In this document: positions 45,025 through 54,180 of the stretch, piece after piece
Numbering within the stretch: position 1 is the first letter of the stretch
Layout of the letters: every line of letters starts with the position of its first letter
Source of the DNA: Galbibacter mesophilus
Lineage (GTDB): Bacteria; Bacteroidota; Bacteroidia; Flavobacteriales; Flavobacteriaceae
Direction: 5' to 3'
NCBI RefSeq assembly: GCF_023721415.1
Contig: NZ_JAMQVC010000006.1
Span: 1-64,000, forward strand
Length of the DNA stretch: 64,000 bases
Made by a program: the position numbers and the translations under genes
Notes under the pieces: generated by a model
Seen by the model: only the letters and a program-made list of their open reading frames with translations
Told to the model about the DNA's origin: nothing
Databases searched by the model: none

Positions 45025-46368
45025 TTACTTTTTGGATTCTTCAGTGGTTGGTACATAATAATCTGGAGGGAAACCATTAAGGCGTCGCCACAGTTCGTAC
45101 CAAATAGGAACATCGTTAAGTAAAGCAAGTGTTCTAGCACCTGAACCTACGCGAATATTTTCTGGCCAATCATGGTCTTCTTTATCCGGAGCAATTAAAA
45201 TACGGTATTTTCCATTTGGACTTATAAAACGTTCAATCGCCACTACTTCGCCGCCATAGGTTCCAAAAGAAGCGTTGGGCCATCCACTAAAAACGATGGC
45301 TGGCCAACCATCAAATTGTATTCTTATTTTTTCACCCTGATGCATTAAAGGCAAGTCAATTGCATCAACAAACGTTTCAACAGCCAAATCGTACCTAGAA
45401 GGCATGATGCCAACAAGCCTTTCGCCTTCTTTAAATGTTTCTCCAATACCGGATTTAATAGCTTTGTTTATGTAGCCACTTTGCGGAGCAGTTACATAGT
45501 GAAAAGCCTCCCGAAGTCTATAATTGGCCGTTTGGTTATCTAATTTAGATACTTGAGCTTCTGTATCGAATTGCTGGGAGGTAGTTGTGAATTGATCACT
45601 TTTAATTTTTGATATTTTTTCTGCGTACTCCGCTTGAATTCGGTTTCTTTCAATAGAGGCATTTATAACTTCATTTTTGCTGGCCATCCATTTGTTTTCC
45701 TGAGCAATTTGTTTAGCCTGCATTTCTTGAAGCTTCAGCTTTTTGTCTTCCACATCTGAAGCAGATTTAAGACCTTCCTCATTCAAAGTGTTTATACGCT
45801 CGTATTGTCTTTCTGCAATTGTAAGGTTGGTGTTTACCGCAATCAGGTCAATACTGTCACTTTTCGCTTTTAACTGCGATTGAGTCAGTTTATTTTCAGC
45901 TTGTAACAGTTTAAGTTTTTGTTCCTGTTGCAGCGCTTGGATTTGTTGATTTAGAGCATTTATTTTTTCTTTATAAGACTCAACAGCATTGCTTTTGGCA
46001 TTTCGTTGTTGTATGGTTCTTTCCAGTAATTGCGGATCTTGATATTCATTTTTTATTTCTGAAATATACAAGATAGTATCTCCTTTTTCCACATAATCAC
46101 CTTCTACAACATACCATTTCTCAATTCGCCCTGGAATAGGTGATTGTATGGTTTGCGGTCGTTGTTCGGGGGTTAATGTGGTAACATAACCTTTGCCGAA
46201 AACGGTTTGTGTCCAAGGTAGAAATAGAATAATAAAAGCGATAATGGCAAACCCTCCCAAAAAGCGATTAAAATACTTATAATGTCTTGTGTGGGTAGCC
46301 TTTTTGTAAGCCGAATATTGTTCGAGGCTTACTTTTTTATTCAACTTAATATGCGATATATTTAGCAT
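45025..46368 (-). CDS. HlyD-family membrane fusion protein
   Basis: This 447-aa periplasmic adaptor has one N-terminal membrane helix (about 34-53), a first lipoyl-like half (IPGRIEKWYVVEGDYVEKGDTILYI), a long coiled coil (about 110-270) and the returning half (VTAPQSGYINKAIKSGIGETFKEGERLV). This is the layout of type I secretion adaptors. It lies 2 bp after the ABC gene. Confidence 0.9.
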   Translation of the reverse strand: MLNISHIKLNKKVSLEQYSAYKKATHTRHYKYFNRFLGGFAIIAFIILFLPWTQTVFGKGYVTTLTPEQRPQTIQSPIPGRIEKWYVVEGDYVEKGDTILYISEIKNEYQDPQLLERTIQQRNAKSNAVESYKEKINALNQQIQALQQEQKLKLLQAENKLTQSQLKAKSDSIDLIAVNTNLTIAERQYERINTLNEEGLKSASDVEDKKLKLQEMQAKQIAQENKWMASKNEVINASIERNRIQAEYAEKISKIKSDQFTTTSQQFDTEAQVSKLDNQTANYRLREAFHYVTAPQSGYINKAIKSGIGETFKEGERLVGIMPSRYDLAVETFVDAIDLPLMHQGEKIRIQFDGWPAIVFSGWPNASFGTYGGEVVAIERFISPNGKYRILIAPDKEDHDWPENIRVGSGARTLALLNDVPIWYELWRRLNGFPPDYYVPTTEESKK

Positions 46369-46370
46369 TC

Positions 46371-48038
46371 TTATAGCTTTTTAGCGGTTATAGTACCATC
46401 GTTTAAACTGATTTCTCGATCACAATATTTAGTCCAAATAGGATTTTGACTGGAAACAATAAGGGTCCATGGTCTTTCTGGGCTTGCTAAAAAGGCCATT
46501 AATTGTTCAGCCTCTTCTTTTTCAAAATTATCGAATACATCTTTCAGTATAAGAAGTTTGGGATTGTGGATGATGGCTCTTGCTATTAATATCTTTTTGG
46601 AAATCGTTTGGGAAATCTGTTTTCCTTCCGGATGCATTAGCGTTTCCAAACCTTTCGGTTGTTTTTTAATAAATTCCTGTAAGCCAAGGTTCGCTAATAT
46701 TTTTTGTAGATATTGATGTGAAACATTGGTGCTTCCCAAAGTTATATTTTCTAAAATGGTCCCTTCAAAAGGAGTTTGTTCAGGAAGAACTTGTCCAATT
46801 TGAGCCCTATATCTGTTTGGCCATACACCTTTCATTGAAATATTGTTCACGAAAATGGAACCTTCGGTAGGTTTTATTAATCCAGAAATAATTTTTAAAA
46901 GGGTGGTTTTTCCGGAACCGGCTTTTCCTCTTAAAAATATTTTTTCTTTGAATAAGATTTTTAAACTGACCTCTTTTAGGATGGTGTAGTTTTCTGGTGT
47001 TTTGTACCAAACATTCTCCAGATCAATATCCAAGTCGTCACGCTCTTCAAATGGATCCATTCCTTCTTGAGGCTCTAGTTTTTTATCGACCACTTGTCCT
47101 ATTTTTTCAAGTGATGTAAGAATATCGTAGAAGCCTTCCAGTCCGTAAATCATTTTTTCTACGGAATTAATCACAAGTAATATGATGATTTCCGCGGCCA
47201 CAAACTGCCCGATATTCATCTGTTGGTTAAGAACCAGTAAACCTCCAATAACTAAAAGTCCTGCGGTTACCAGCACCTTAAACCCAATCATTTGGATGAA
47301 TTGAAGTTTTAAAATTTTAAAGTGCCCTTCTCTTTCTTCCAAATAAAGAGAAGTGAGGTCATCATTTTTTCGCATGGCCATGCTGGTGTCTCCAGATAGT
47401 TTAAAGCTAATAAGGCAACGTGCCACTTCCTGCAGCCAATGTGCCACTTTATATTTGGCTTTAGATTCATTTAAACTGGTAGCGAGACCTTGGGAAAACG
47501 TAATCTTAAATACAATGTATATCATTATTATAAGTAAGATTCCATAAAAAATAAAGAATGGATGATAGAATGACAGGAGTATAAGTCCGAAAATAATTTG
47601 TAAAAAAGCCGCTGGAAAATCCAATAGTAATTTCGCTACATTTTTCTGTACCGTAATGGTATCAAAAAAGCGGTTGGCAAGTTCTGGCGGATAATAATTT
47701 CTTAGCTTTTCCGTCTTTATTTTTGGAATTCGGTAAGAAAACTCAAAGGAAGAACGCATAAAAATTTTCTGCTGAATGTTCTCCAAAATACGTATTTGCA
47801 TAATCTGTAGCGTTCCCTGAAAGGCAACTCCTAATGTAACTAAAACCACCAAAATTATCCAAGAGGTACTTACTTGGGCACCTTGAATTAAATTGATAAT
47901 AGCTTGAATTCCCAGGGGTAGGGTTAAGGAAACCAAACCGGCAAAAACGGCGTAATAGATAACCTGTCTAACATCCCTTTTGTCCATTTTTAAAAGATCA
48001 ACAAGGCGTTTCCAGGGGGTGAGTATCATTTTGTCCAT
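46371..48038 (-). CDS. ABC transporter with degenerate ATPase domain
   Basis: This 555-aa half transporter of the type I secretion/multidrug class has a membrane domain of about six helices (residues 25-315) and a nucleotide-binding domain (about 335-555). Walker A is intact (GKAGSGKT, 371-378). The signature LSGGQ is replaced by ISQTI (475-479). Walker B reads LLILKD in place of hhhhDE, so K499 takes the Asp place and D500 the catalytic Glu place. The H-loop His is a Gln (Q531). ATP hydrolysis looks impaired, though ATP may still bind. No peptidase C39 domain is present. It acts with the HlyD and TolC proteins of the same operon. Confidence 0.85.
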   Translation of the reverse strand: MDKMILTPWKRLVDLLKMDKRDVRQVIYYAVFAGLVSLTLPLGIQAIINLIQGAQVSTSWIILVVLVTLGVAFQGTLQIMQIRILENIQQKIFMRSSFEFSYRIPKIKTEKLRNYYPPELANRFFDTITVQKNVAKLLLDFPAAFLQIIFGLILLSFYHPFFIFYGILLIIMIYIVFKITFSQGLATSLNESKAKYKVAHWLQEVARCLISFKLSGDTSMAMRKNDDLTSLYLEEREGHFKILKLQFIQMIGFKVLVTAGLLVIGGLLVLNQQMNIGQFVAAEIIILLVINSVEKMIYGLEGFYDILTSLEKIGQVVDKKLEPQEGMDPFEERDDLDIDLENVWYKTPENYTILKEVSLKILFKEKIFLRGKAGSGKTTLLKIISGLIKPTEGSIFVNNISMKGVWPNRYRAQIGQVLPEQTPFEGTILENITLGSTNVSHQYLQKILANLGLQEFIKKQPKGLETLMHPEGKQISQTISKKILIARAIIHNPKLLILKDVFDNFEKEEAEQLMAFLASPERPWTLIVSSQNPIWTKYCDREISLNDGTITAKKL

Positions 48039-48041
48039 AGA

Positions 48042-48725
48042 TTACTTTTTAAGGGCGTAATTTACTACTTGAGTTAAAAAATGAGTGGTTGTTTCCGGCT
48101 TGTCGCAAGTGGTGATGGTTGGGAAGTGTTCCCTTAAAAAATGCTGATGAAGAGTAGATTCTAAAAGTGTACTTGCTAAACTTTTTGAATATTCATAATC
48201 TTCATTTACTTCATTTATTATTTTTTCTAAGCGGTTAACCAGTCTTTTATAGATTTGAAAATAACCTTCTTTATTATCTCTATCTACTTCTTTGGTTAAA
48301 AAAGATTTAGAGAATTCATTTATTACAATTTTATTGAGGATTACTTCGTTTACATGCGAATAGTTAGAGTCTTCCTCTGTAGTGCGAGTAACAATTTCTA
48401 TAGCTTTGTTAAGTCTTTCATGCGGATCTTTAAGACTGTAAGTGGCAAAGACCAATTGATATTCCAGCCAAGCCCAGTACCAAGAACTCAAATAAAGCAA
48501 AAGCTTGTGCTTATTTTCAAAATAGCGGTAAACCGAACTTTCAGTTGAATTGATTTGAGTTGCCAACTTTTTAAACGTAAAAGCTTCAAAACCAATTTCG
48601 TTAATTAAAATAATGCTTTGCTCTATAATCCTTCTGCCTAAATCGGTAGATTCTGGGTCTTTAAGAAATGTCTTCTCATTCCCCCTTATTCTTAGATTCT
48701 CCAATAATTGATCCATAACTCGCAT
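48042..48725 (-). CDS. TetR/AcrR-family regulator of the export operon
   Basis: This 227-aa protein has a TetR-type N-terminal helix-turn-helix (RRIIEQSIILINEIGFEAFTFKKLATQINSTESSVYRYFENKHKLLLYL, about 30-79). The large C-terminal part is the ligand domain. It is the first gene of the tetR-ABC-hlyD-tolC operon, 3 bp ahead of the ABC gene. A palindrome inside its own promoter suggests autoregulation. ATG at 48716 (MDQLLENL) is an alternative start. Confidence 0.88.
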   Translation of the reverse strand: MRVMDQLLENLRIRGNEKTFLKDPESTDLGRRIIEQSIILINEIGFEAFTFKKLATQINSTESSVYRYFENKHKLLLYLSSWYWAWLEYQLVFATYSLKDPHERLNKAIEIVTRTTEEDSNYSHVNEVILNKIVINEFSKSFLTKEVDRDNKEGYFQIYKRLVNRLEKIINEVNEDYEYSKSLASTLLESTLHQHFLREHFPTITTCDKPETTTHFLTQVVNYALKK

Positions 48726-48735
48726 GTAATTCGTA

Positions 48736-48766
48736 CAAATATAGTAGTATTACTATTGAATCAAAA
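48736..48766 (-). promoter_or_regulatory. promoter of the tetR-export operon
   Basis: On the minus strand TATATTTG (48736-48743) fits the Bacteroidetes -7 element, and TTTTG (48762-48766) the -33 element, with an 18-bp gap. Both lie just ahead of the tetR start. Confidence 0.7.
48741..48756. promoter_or_regulatory. candidate TetR operator
   Basis: ATAGTA (48741-48746) and TACTAT (48751-48756) form an inverted repeat with a 4-base gap, placed between the -33 and -7 elements. This is the usual site for autorepression by TetR-type regulators. Confidence 0.55.
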
Positions 48767-48859
48767 TAGTTTTACATTTATTTAAGAGTGTAGGAGCTTT
48801 TATAACATTAATTTAATGGTCTAATACCCGTAATGTGACGAATTGTTAAGGTATAAAAA

Positions 48860-48885
48860 AAACCTCAAACATACGCTTGAGGTTT
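48860..48885 (-). terminator. terminator of the sigma/anti-sigma operon
   Basis: AAACCTCAA (48860-48868) pairs with TTGAGGTTT (48877-48885). On the minus strand it is followed by a run of T. It lies 25 bp past the anti-sigma stop. Confidence 0.82.
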
Positions 48886-48909
48886 CAATAATTTATAGGA
48901 TGAAGTATT

Positions 48910-49722
48910 TTACTCTTCGTTTTCTTCTTTAATAAGCTCCAGATCAATATTGGCTACTTCGCTGTCTATTGCGGCAAAGCTGTCGTTTCCTTTAGCACCG
49001 ATAGTAATTTTGTATTTAGAAGCATTATCTTGAAAAGGGAGCGACATCAATTTTCTATCTGCTTTTTCAAGAACTCCAAGACTTACCATTTCACCGTTAA
49101 CTTCAGCCCACATTTTAAACTCTTTGTCTTCCGGTAAATCCGGCATAGAAACAATATTGATAGCTGTCATCCTTTCTTTAGGATTAATGTAGGCCACCGA
49201 TTTTAAGTTTTTTGCTCTTTCATTTCCCGTAATTACGTATTTACGAGTTTCTGGATCATTCAAAACAGCATATTTGCTTTTGATATTTTCCAGCTTTGAA
49301 TTGGTAGAAAGGATATCTTTTTTCAGGTTTTCAATCTGACTGGCAACTGTATTCTTTTCATTGGAAAGCAGTTTGTTTTGCTTCCATAAAGTAATGGTAG
49401 TGGCTCCAAACAAAAAAGTGGTAACACAAGCGGCCACAAAGTACCACGGAATACTTTTCTTAGCGGAAGATGCCATCGTAACCTCTGTGTTTTCTTCAGA
49501 AATTGCTTTCAGAATATCAGATTTTACACTTTTCGGTGCTTCAACGGCGTATGCTTTCGCATAGAATTCTAAATTATCTTGCAGTTCTTTGTAAACGGTT
49601 TGCACTTCGATTTCAGTATCTAGAAAATGCTCAACCCGTATCTCTTCTTCATAACTTGTTTCGCCAATTAAATAGCGCTCTAACAAGTCACTTTCTAAAA
49701 ATATTTTAACTTCTTTTCTCAT
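48910..49722 (-). CDS. RskA-type anti-sigma factor
   Basis: This 270-aa membrane protein has a cytosolic N-terminal domain (about 1-85, LLERYLIGETSYEEE), one membrane helix (about 92-112), a periplasmic coiled coil (115-150), and a C-terminal RskA-like domain (INIVSMPDLPEDKEFKMWAEVNGEMVSLGVL). It lacks the zinc-binding HxxxCxxC of ZAS anti-sigma factors. It presumably binds the ECF sigma factor encoded 4 bp upstream until a surface signal releases it. Confidence 0.88.
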   Translation of the reverse strand: MRKEVKIFLESDLLERYLIGETSYEEEIRVEHFLDTEIEVQTVYKELQDNLEFYAKAYAVEAPKSVKSDILKAISEENTEVTMASSAKKSIPWYFVAACVTTFLFGATTITLWKQNKLLSNEKNTVASQIENLKKDILSTNSKLENIKSKYAVLNDPETRKYVITGNERAKNLKSVAYINPKERMTAINIVSMPDLPEDKEFKMWAEVNGEMVSLGVLEKADRKLMSLPFQDNASKYKITIGAKGNDSFAAIDSEVANIDLELIKEENEE

Positions 49723-49726
49723 GGCT

Positions 49727-50293
49727 TTACTGAATTATCAAATAAAATAATATTGACAATGTAGCAGGATCGTATATGCGTCTTAGTTCTCTTAGTCCTA
49801 TTTTCAATCGGGATTTGATAGTGCCAAGAGGAATGTCTAACGCTTCGCTAGCCTCTTGCTGGGTCATACCTTTGAAGAATAAGGCCTCCATTACAATTTG
49901 ATACTTATCATCAAGTGAATCTAGATGTTTCCTAATATCAAGATGCTCTGGATTTACACTTTCAACTCCTAAATTATATACGTCTGAAACCTCGATTTGG
50001 ATTTCCTGATCGCTTTTTAAATTGGCACTTCTTATTTTATCGATGGCAGTATTGCGGGTAATGCGGAACATCCAAGTAAAAAGTTTCGACTTTTTATCGT
50101 CGTAAGTGCCTATTTTCTTCCAAATCTTCATTAAGCTTATTTGGAGTACATCCTTGGCCAAATCTTCATCCTTGGTAATTTTTAAAGCAACCCCAAAGAG
50201 TGTATCCCCATAATGGTCGTAAAGTAAAGACATGCCTTTTTCGTCTTTATCTTTTAATAATGAAATAATATTTTTTTCCAGAAGTTGACTCAT
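49727..50293 (-). CDS. ECF-type RNA polymerase sigma factor
   Basis: This 188-aa sigma-70 relative has region 2 (YDHYGDTLFGVALKITKDEDLAKDVLQISLMKIWKKIGTYDDKKSKLFTWMFRITRNTAIDKIR) and region 4 (GMTQQEASEALDIPLGTIKSRLKIGLRELR). Regions 1 and 3 are absent, as in ECF factors. It is paired with an RskA-type anti-sigma factor; target promoters are not evident here. Confidence 0.92.
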   Translation of the reverse strand: MSQLLEKNIISLLKDKDEKGMSLLYDHYGDTLFGVALKITKDEDLAKDVLQISLMKIWKKIGTYDDKKSKLFTWMFRITRNTAIDKIRSANLKSDQEIQIEVSDVYNLGVESVNPEHLDIRKHLDSLDDKYQIVMEALFFKGMTQQEASEALDIPLGTIKSRLKIGLRELRRIYDPATLSILFYLIIQ

Positions 50294-50404
50294 ATAATAA
50301 CGTACTAATAACTTGAAGTAGGTGGTGCCAAGGTAGTTTTTTATGAAATGTTCAAATTTATTAATTAAAACGATAAAAAGTACGTGTGCGTATACTTTTG
50401 TAAA

Positions 50405-51427
50405 TTAATACACATTTACCTCTGGTTCAATCTCTATTTGAAACGTTTCTTTTACTTTTTGCTGAATGCGAAGCGCTAAATCCCAAATTTCTTCTCCGGT
50501 AGCATTTCCGTAGTTGACCAAAACCAATGCTTGGTTTTTATGCACGCCGGCATCCCCAAAACGTTTTCCTTTGAAGCCGCATTGCTCGATAAGCCAACCA
50601 GCGGGAACTTTAACTTCTTCATTAGAAACTATGTAATGTGGAATAGTTGGATGCTTTTCCTGAAGCTTTTCAAACTCTTGAACTCCGATAACCGGATTTT
50701 TAAAAAAACTACCGCTATTACCCAAGACTTTTGGGTCTGGTAATTTACTTTGCCTGATTGCAATTACCGCATTGGATACGTCTTTAATGCCAGGGTTTTC
50801 TATTTCTTTTTTGGAAAGTTCTGCTTCAATCGCGCCGTAGGAAATATTAAGTGTATGAGGTGCTTTTGATAATTTAAAAGTTACGGAAGTAATTATATAC
50901 TGGCCTTTATTTCTTTTAAAATAAGAATCCCTGTACCCGAATTTACAATCTTCTTTGGTAAAGGTAGCTGTTTCCAATGTTTGAATATCGATGGCTTCAC
51001 AACTGTAAAAGACATCTTTAAGTTCCACACCATAGGCGCCAATGTTTTGTATAGGTGCCGTGCCCACATTTCCTGGAATTAGGGAAAGATTTTCCAAGCC
51101 TCCAAATCCCTGTTCCAATGACCAAAGCACAAACTCATGCCAATTTTCACCAGCTTGGGCTTTTACTAAAACGTGATCGTTGGTTTCTTCAATAATCTCT
51201 TTTTTGGTAAGATTTAAATGAATCACCAAACCGTCCACATTTTTGGTGAGCAACATATTACTTCCCCCGCCAAGAATAAACTTGTGGGGGAATTTTTTTA
51301 ATTGCAGTACATTTTTTAATTCTTCAACAGAAACGACTGATACGAAATTTGCAGCCTTTACATCAATACCGAAAGTGTTGTAAGGCTTCAGTGAAACATT
51401 TTGTTGAATGGAAGGCTTTTTATCCAT
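50405..51427 (-). CDS. murB: UDP-N-acetylmuramate dehydrogenase
   Basis: MurB reduces the enolpyruvyl group of UDP-GlcNAc-enolpyruvate with NADPH and FAD. The 340-aa protein has KFILGGGSNMLLT and GLENLSLIPGNVGTAPIQNIGAYG for FAD binding. GYRDSYFK, then LGNSGSFFKNPVI (active-site Ser region) and QCGFKGKRFGDAGVHKNQALVLVN follow. This is the longer type seen in Bacteroidetes and E. coli. It overlaps the aminotransferase gene by 8 bp. Confidence 0.94.
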   Translation of the reverse strand: MDKKPSIQQNVSLKPYNTFGIDVKAANFVSVVSVEELKNVLQLKKFPHKFILGGGSNMLLTKNVDGLVIHLNLTKKEIIEETNDHVLVKAQAGENWHEFVLWSLEQGFGGLENLSLIPGNVGTAPIQNIGAYGVELKDVFYSCEAIDIQTLETATFTKEDCKFGYRDSYFKRNKGQYIITSVTFKLSKAPHTLNISYGAIEAELSKKEIENPGIKDVSNAVIAIRQSKLPDPKVLGNSGSFFKNPVIGVQEFEKLQEKHPTIPHYIVSNEEVKVPAGWLIEQCGFKGKRFGDAGVHKNQALVLVNYGNATGEEIWDLALRIQQKVKETFQIEIEPEVNVY

Positions 51428-52610
51428 TGTAAACTTTTAAAGCCTCTTTAAGGATGTTAACCGCTTTTACTAAGTTTTCTTTTTTCAAAACATAAGCGAT
51501 TCTTACTTGATCTAAGCCAATGCCTGGCGTGGAATAAAATCCTGCTGCGGGAGCAACCATAACAGTTTCTCCATCAACATCGAAGCTTTCCAGTAGCCAT
51601 TGTGCGAAATCATCGGTGTTTTTTACTGGAAGTTTAACAATACAGTAGAACGCTCCCTGAGGTTTAGCTACGGTAACGCCTTCAATTTTGTTTAGTTCAG
51701 TAATCAAAAGATCTCTTCTTTCAACATACTCTTCAATAACTTCATCAAAATAACTTTGAGGAGTGTCCAAGGCTGCTTCACTGGCAATAAGTGCAAATGC
51801 AGGTGGGGAAAGTCTGGCTTGAGCAAATTTTAAGGCAGTATTTATCACCTCTCTATTTCTTGAGATCATACAGCCAATTCTAGCACCGCACATGCTATAT
51901 CTTTTGGAAACCGAGTCCACAACAATGGCATTATCTTCAAGTCCTTCTTCCTGAAGGATAGAATAATGCTCTGCGCCATCGTATGCAAATTCGCGGTACA
52001 CTTCATCCGCAACCAAAAACAAATTGTGTTTTTTTACAATTTCAGCAAGTTTTTTTATTTCTTCTTTTGAATAAAGATAACCGGTAGGATTACCTGGATT
52101 GCAAATTAGAATTGCCTTTGTTTTTGGCGTGATAAGCTTCTCAAAATCCTCAATAGGAGGTAATGCAAAGTTGTTGTCTATTTTAGAAACTACTGGAACC
52201 ACTTTAACCCCAGAAGCAGTTGCAAAACCATTATAATTGGCATAAAATGGTTCTGGAATAATAATTTCATCGTCGGTATCCATTATGGAGCCCATGGTAA
52301 ACATTAAAGCTTCTGATCCACCAGTAGTAATGATGATTTCTTTTGGGTCAACTTCAATGTCCCTTTTGCCGTAATACGCGGCAAGTTTCGTTCGGTATTC
52401 TTCAGATCCCTCACTTCTGCTATACTCTAAAATTTCGAGCGTGTTGTTCTTCACTGCATCCAAGGCAACTTTTGGAGTGTTAATATCCGGTTGCCCGATG
52501 TTTAAATGAATAACATTAATTCCTCTTTTTTTGGCATCTTCCGCATACGGAACTAATTTACGTATAGGCGATTGGGGCATTTGTAGCCCTTTCTCAGAAA
52601 TTGTCGGCAT
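51420..52610 (-). CDS. PLP-dependent class I/II aminotransferase
   Basis: This 396-aa fold-type I aminotransferase has VIHLNIGQPDINTP, TTGGSEALMFTMG, ILICNPGNPTGYLYSKEE, LVADEVYREFAYDG and the PLP Lys in VVDSVSKRYSMCGARIG. It is in the aspartate/aromatic aminotransferase range; the substrate cannot be fixed. It is coupled to murB by an overlap. The palindrome TGCAAATTTGCA at 52629-52640 lies 18 bp ahead of its start and might be regulatory. Confidence 0.9.
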   Translation of the reverse strand: MPTISEKGLQMPQSPIRKLVPYAEDAKKRGINVIHLNIGQPDINTPKVALDAVKNNTLEILEYSRSEGSEEYRTKLAAYYGKRDIEVDPKEIIITTGGSEALMFTMGSIMDTDDEIIIPEPFYANYNGFATASGVKVVPVVSKIDNNFALPPIEDFEKLITPKTKAILICNPGNPTGYLYSKEEIKKLAEIVKKHNLFLVADEVYREFAYDGAEHYSILQEEGLEDNAIVVDSVSKRYSMCGARIGCMISRNREVINTALKFAQARLSPPAFALIASEAALDTPQSYFDEVIEEYVERRDLLITELNKIEGVTVAKPQGAFYCIVKLPVKNTDDFAQWLLESFDVDGETVMVAPAAGFYSTPGIGLDQVRIAYVLKKENLVKAVNILKEALKVYNG

Positions 52611-52764
52611 ATCTCAAATTTTATATCGTGCAAATTTGCAAAATATATTTTATAATTCGTTACAAATGTCACGTTCTTCTGGCGTGGAATGCATGTTAAA
52701 AACCAAATTAAATCCAATAATTTTTAGTATCTTTAAGAGGTTTGGGGCTTTAACTCCCAAAATT

Positions 52765-54102
52765 ATGGCAACTTTTAAAAAAAATATCTGCATTTTTTTT
52801 GGGTTCGCTATTTGCTTTTTGACGTTTGGACAGGGTGGGTTTAGTATTATAGATGATGATAAGTTTGAGAAAATCCGTTTTGACTTTGTAAACAACCTCA
52901 TTGTTCTTCCCGTTGAAGTAAATGGCGCAAAGTTGTCATTTATTTTAGATACTGGCGTTAACACTCCTATTCTTTTTAATATTACTGAAAGTGATTCCGT
53001 AAACGTGCATAATACCCGTGAAATCTATATTCGGGGTTTAGGGGATGGCGAGCCTATAAAAGCAATTCATTCAGAAGGCAACGTTTTTAAATTAGGAAAT
53101 GTTGTCAATTATCAACAAGATTTTTATTTAATTACCGACAGCGATATAAATTTTTCGCCTCGGATAGGCTATAAAGTTCATGGTATTATTGGTTATGATT
53201 TGCTGAAGGATTTTGTGGTAGATATAGATTACGGTGCCGAGCGCTTGAAATTATATGACCCTGATCAATATGATTATGACAGTTGTAGAAAATGTGAAAC
53301 CTTACCGCTAACTCTGGAAGGTAGTAAAGCTTATGTACATGCCAATATTAAACAGTACACCGCGATTGAAGAAGTGAAAGTTAAACTTTTGTTAGATAGT
53401 GGAAGCTGCGATGCTTTGTGGCTTTTTGAAAATAATGAGCATGAAATCACAGGGCCAATGAAGTTTTTTGATGACTTTCTCGGTTTTGGTCTAAGTGGAA
53501 AAATACATGGTAAAAGAGCTCGAGTACAGCGCTTTTCACTTGCAGGATTTGAATTGCCGGAAGCTAAAGTAGCCTACCCCAACGAGGAAGCGCTGCAATT
53601 CATAGATGTTATGCAGGACAGAAATGGATCTTTGGGTTCTGAAATTCTACGTCGTTTCGATTTGGTGATTGATTATCCCAATCAAAAAATAACCTTTAAA
53701 AAGAACCGCAACTTTAAAGATCCTTTTAAATATAATATGAGTGGGATAGAGTTACAGCATAATGGTTTGCGTTTGGTGAAAGCGTTAATGAGTGATTACA
53801 AAGGATTGGCGAGTAACGCTAATTTTAATCAAAGTACCAAGATTTATCTCCAAAAGCAATTTGATTTTGAGTTACATCCCGCTTTGGAAATAGCCGAAGT
53901 GCGGGAGGGAAGTCCAGCATCAGAAGTTGGTTTGCGCCCCGGGGACGTTATCTTAAAAGTTAATAATCGATATATTCACAAATACTCTTTGCAAGAAGTA
54001 AGTGAAATGATAAATGAAAAAGAAGGGAAATTGGTTCGCCTTTTAGTGGATAGAAAAGGGTCGGAATTAAAATTTGCTTTTGAACTACAAAAAATGCTTT
54101 AG
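52765..54102 (+). CDS. exported retropepsin-like aspartic protease with PDZ domain
   Basis: This 445-aa protein starts with a signal peptide (MATFKKNICIFFGFAICFLTFGQ). Two aspartyl-protease halves follow: FILDTGVNTPILF and LLLDSGSCDALWLF, each with DTG or DSG. A PDZ domain closes it (about 365-440, VREGSPASEVGLRPGDVILKVNNRYI). Such proteins form the two-lobed active site within one chain. I chose ATG 52765 because it opens the signal peptide; upstream starts would overlap the divergent aminotransferase gene. Confidence 0.85.
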   Translation: MATFKKNICIFFGFAICFLTFGQGGFSIIDDDKFEKIRFDFVNNLIVLPVEVNGAKLSFILDTGVNTPILFNITESDSVNVHNTREIYIRGLGDGEPIKAIHSEGNVFKLGNVVNYQQDFYLITDSDINFSPRIGYKVHGIIGYDLLKDFVVDIDYGAERLKLYDPDQYDYDSCRKCETLPLTLEGSKAYVHANIKQYTAIEEVKVKLLLDSGSCDALWLFENNEHEITGPMKFFDDFLGFGLSGKIHGKRARVQRFSLAGFELPEAKVAYPNEEALQFIDVMQDRNGSLGSEILRRFDLVIDYPNQKITFKKNRNFKDPFKYNMSGIELQHNGLRLVKALMSDYKGLASNANFNQSTKIYLQKQFDFELHPALEIAEVREGSPASEVGLRPGDVILKVNNRYIHKYSLQEVSEMINEKEGKLVRLLVDRKGSELKFAFELQKML

Positions 54103-54132
54103 AAGAAAAAAGAAGAATTAAAAAATGTCACC

Positions 54133-54165
54133 CTGAGCTTGCCTGCCATGGGCAGGCAGGCTCAG
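54133..54165. terminator. strong hairpin between convergent genes
   Basis: Two 15-base arms (54133-54147 and 54151-54165) pair at 14 of 15 positions around the loop ATG, with GCCTGCC and GGCAGGC at the tip. Flanking GTCA and TGAC make the outer border symmetrical. It lies between two convergent genes and could end transcription from both sides, although there is no T-run. GC content is far above the surroundings, so it may be a mobile palindromic repeat. Confidence 0.65.
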
Positions 54166-54180
54166 CATGACAAATAGAAT

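Noticed and set aside
50393-50400. TACTTTTG on the plus strand pointing into the 3' end of murB
   Set aside because: It fits the -7 element, but there is no -33 element and no gene on that strand; probably chance in AT-rich DNA.
52629-52640. Palindrome TGCAAATTTGCA ahead of the aminotransferase gene
   Set aside because: It is perfect but short and AT-rich, with no second copy noticed and no linked regulator, so it is not called as an operator.
52531-52764. Upstream extension of the aspartic protease frame
   Set aside because: It would overlap the divergent aminotransferase gene and put about 78 residues before a clear signal peptide.
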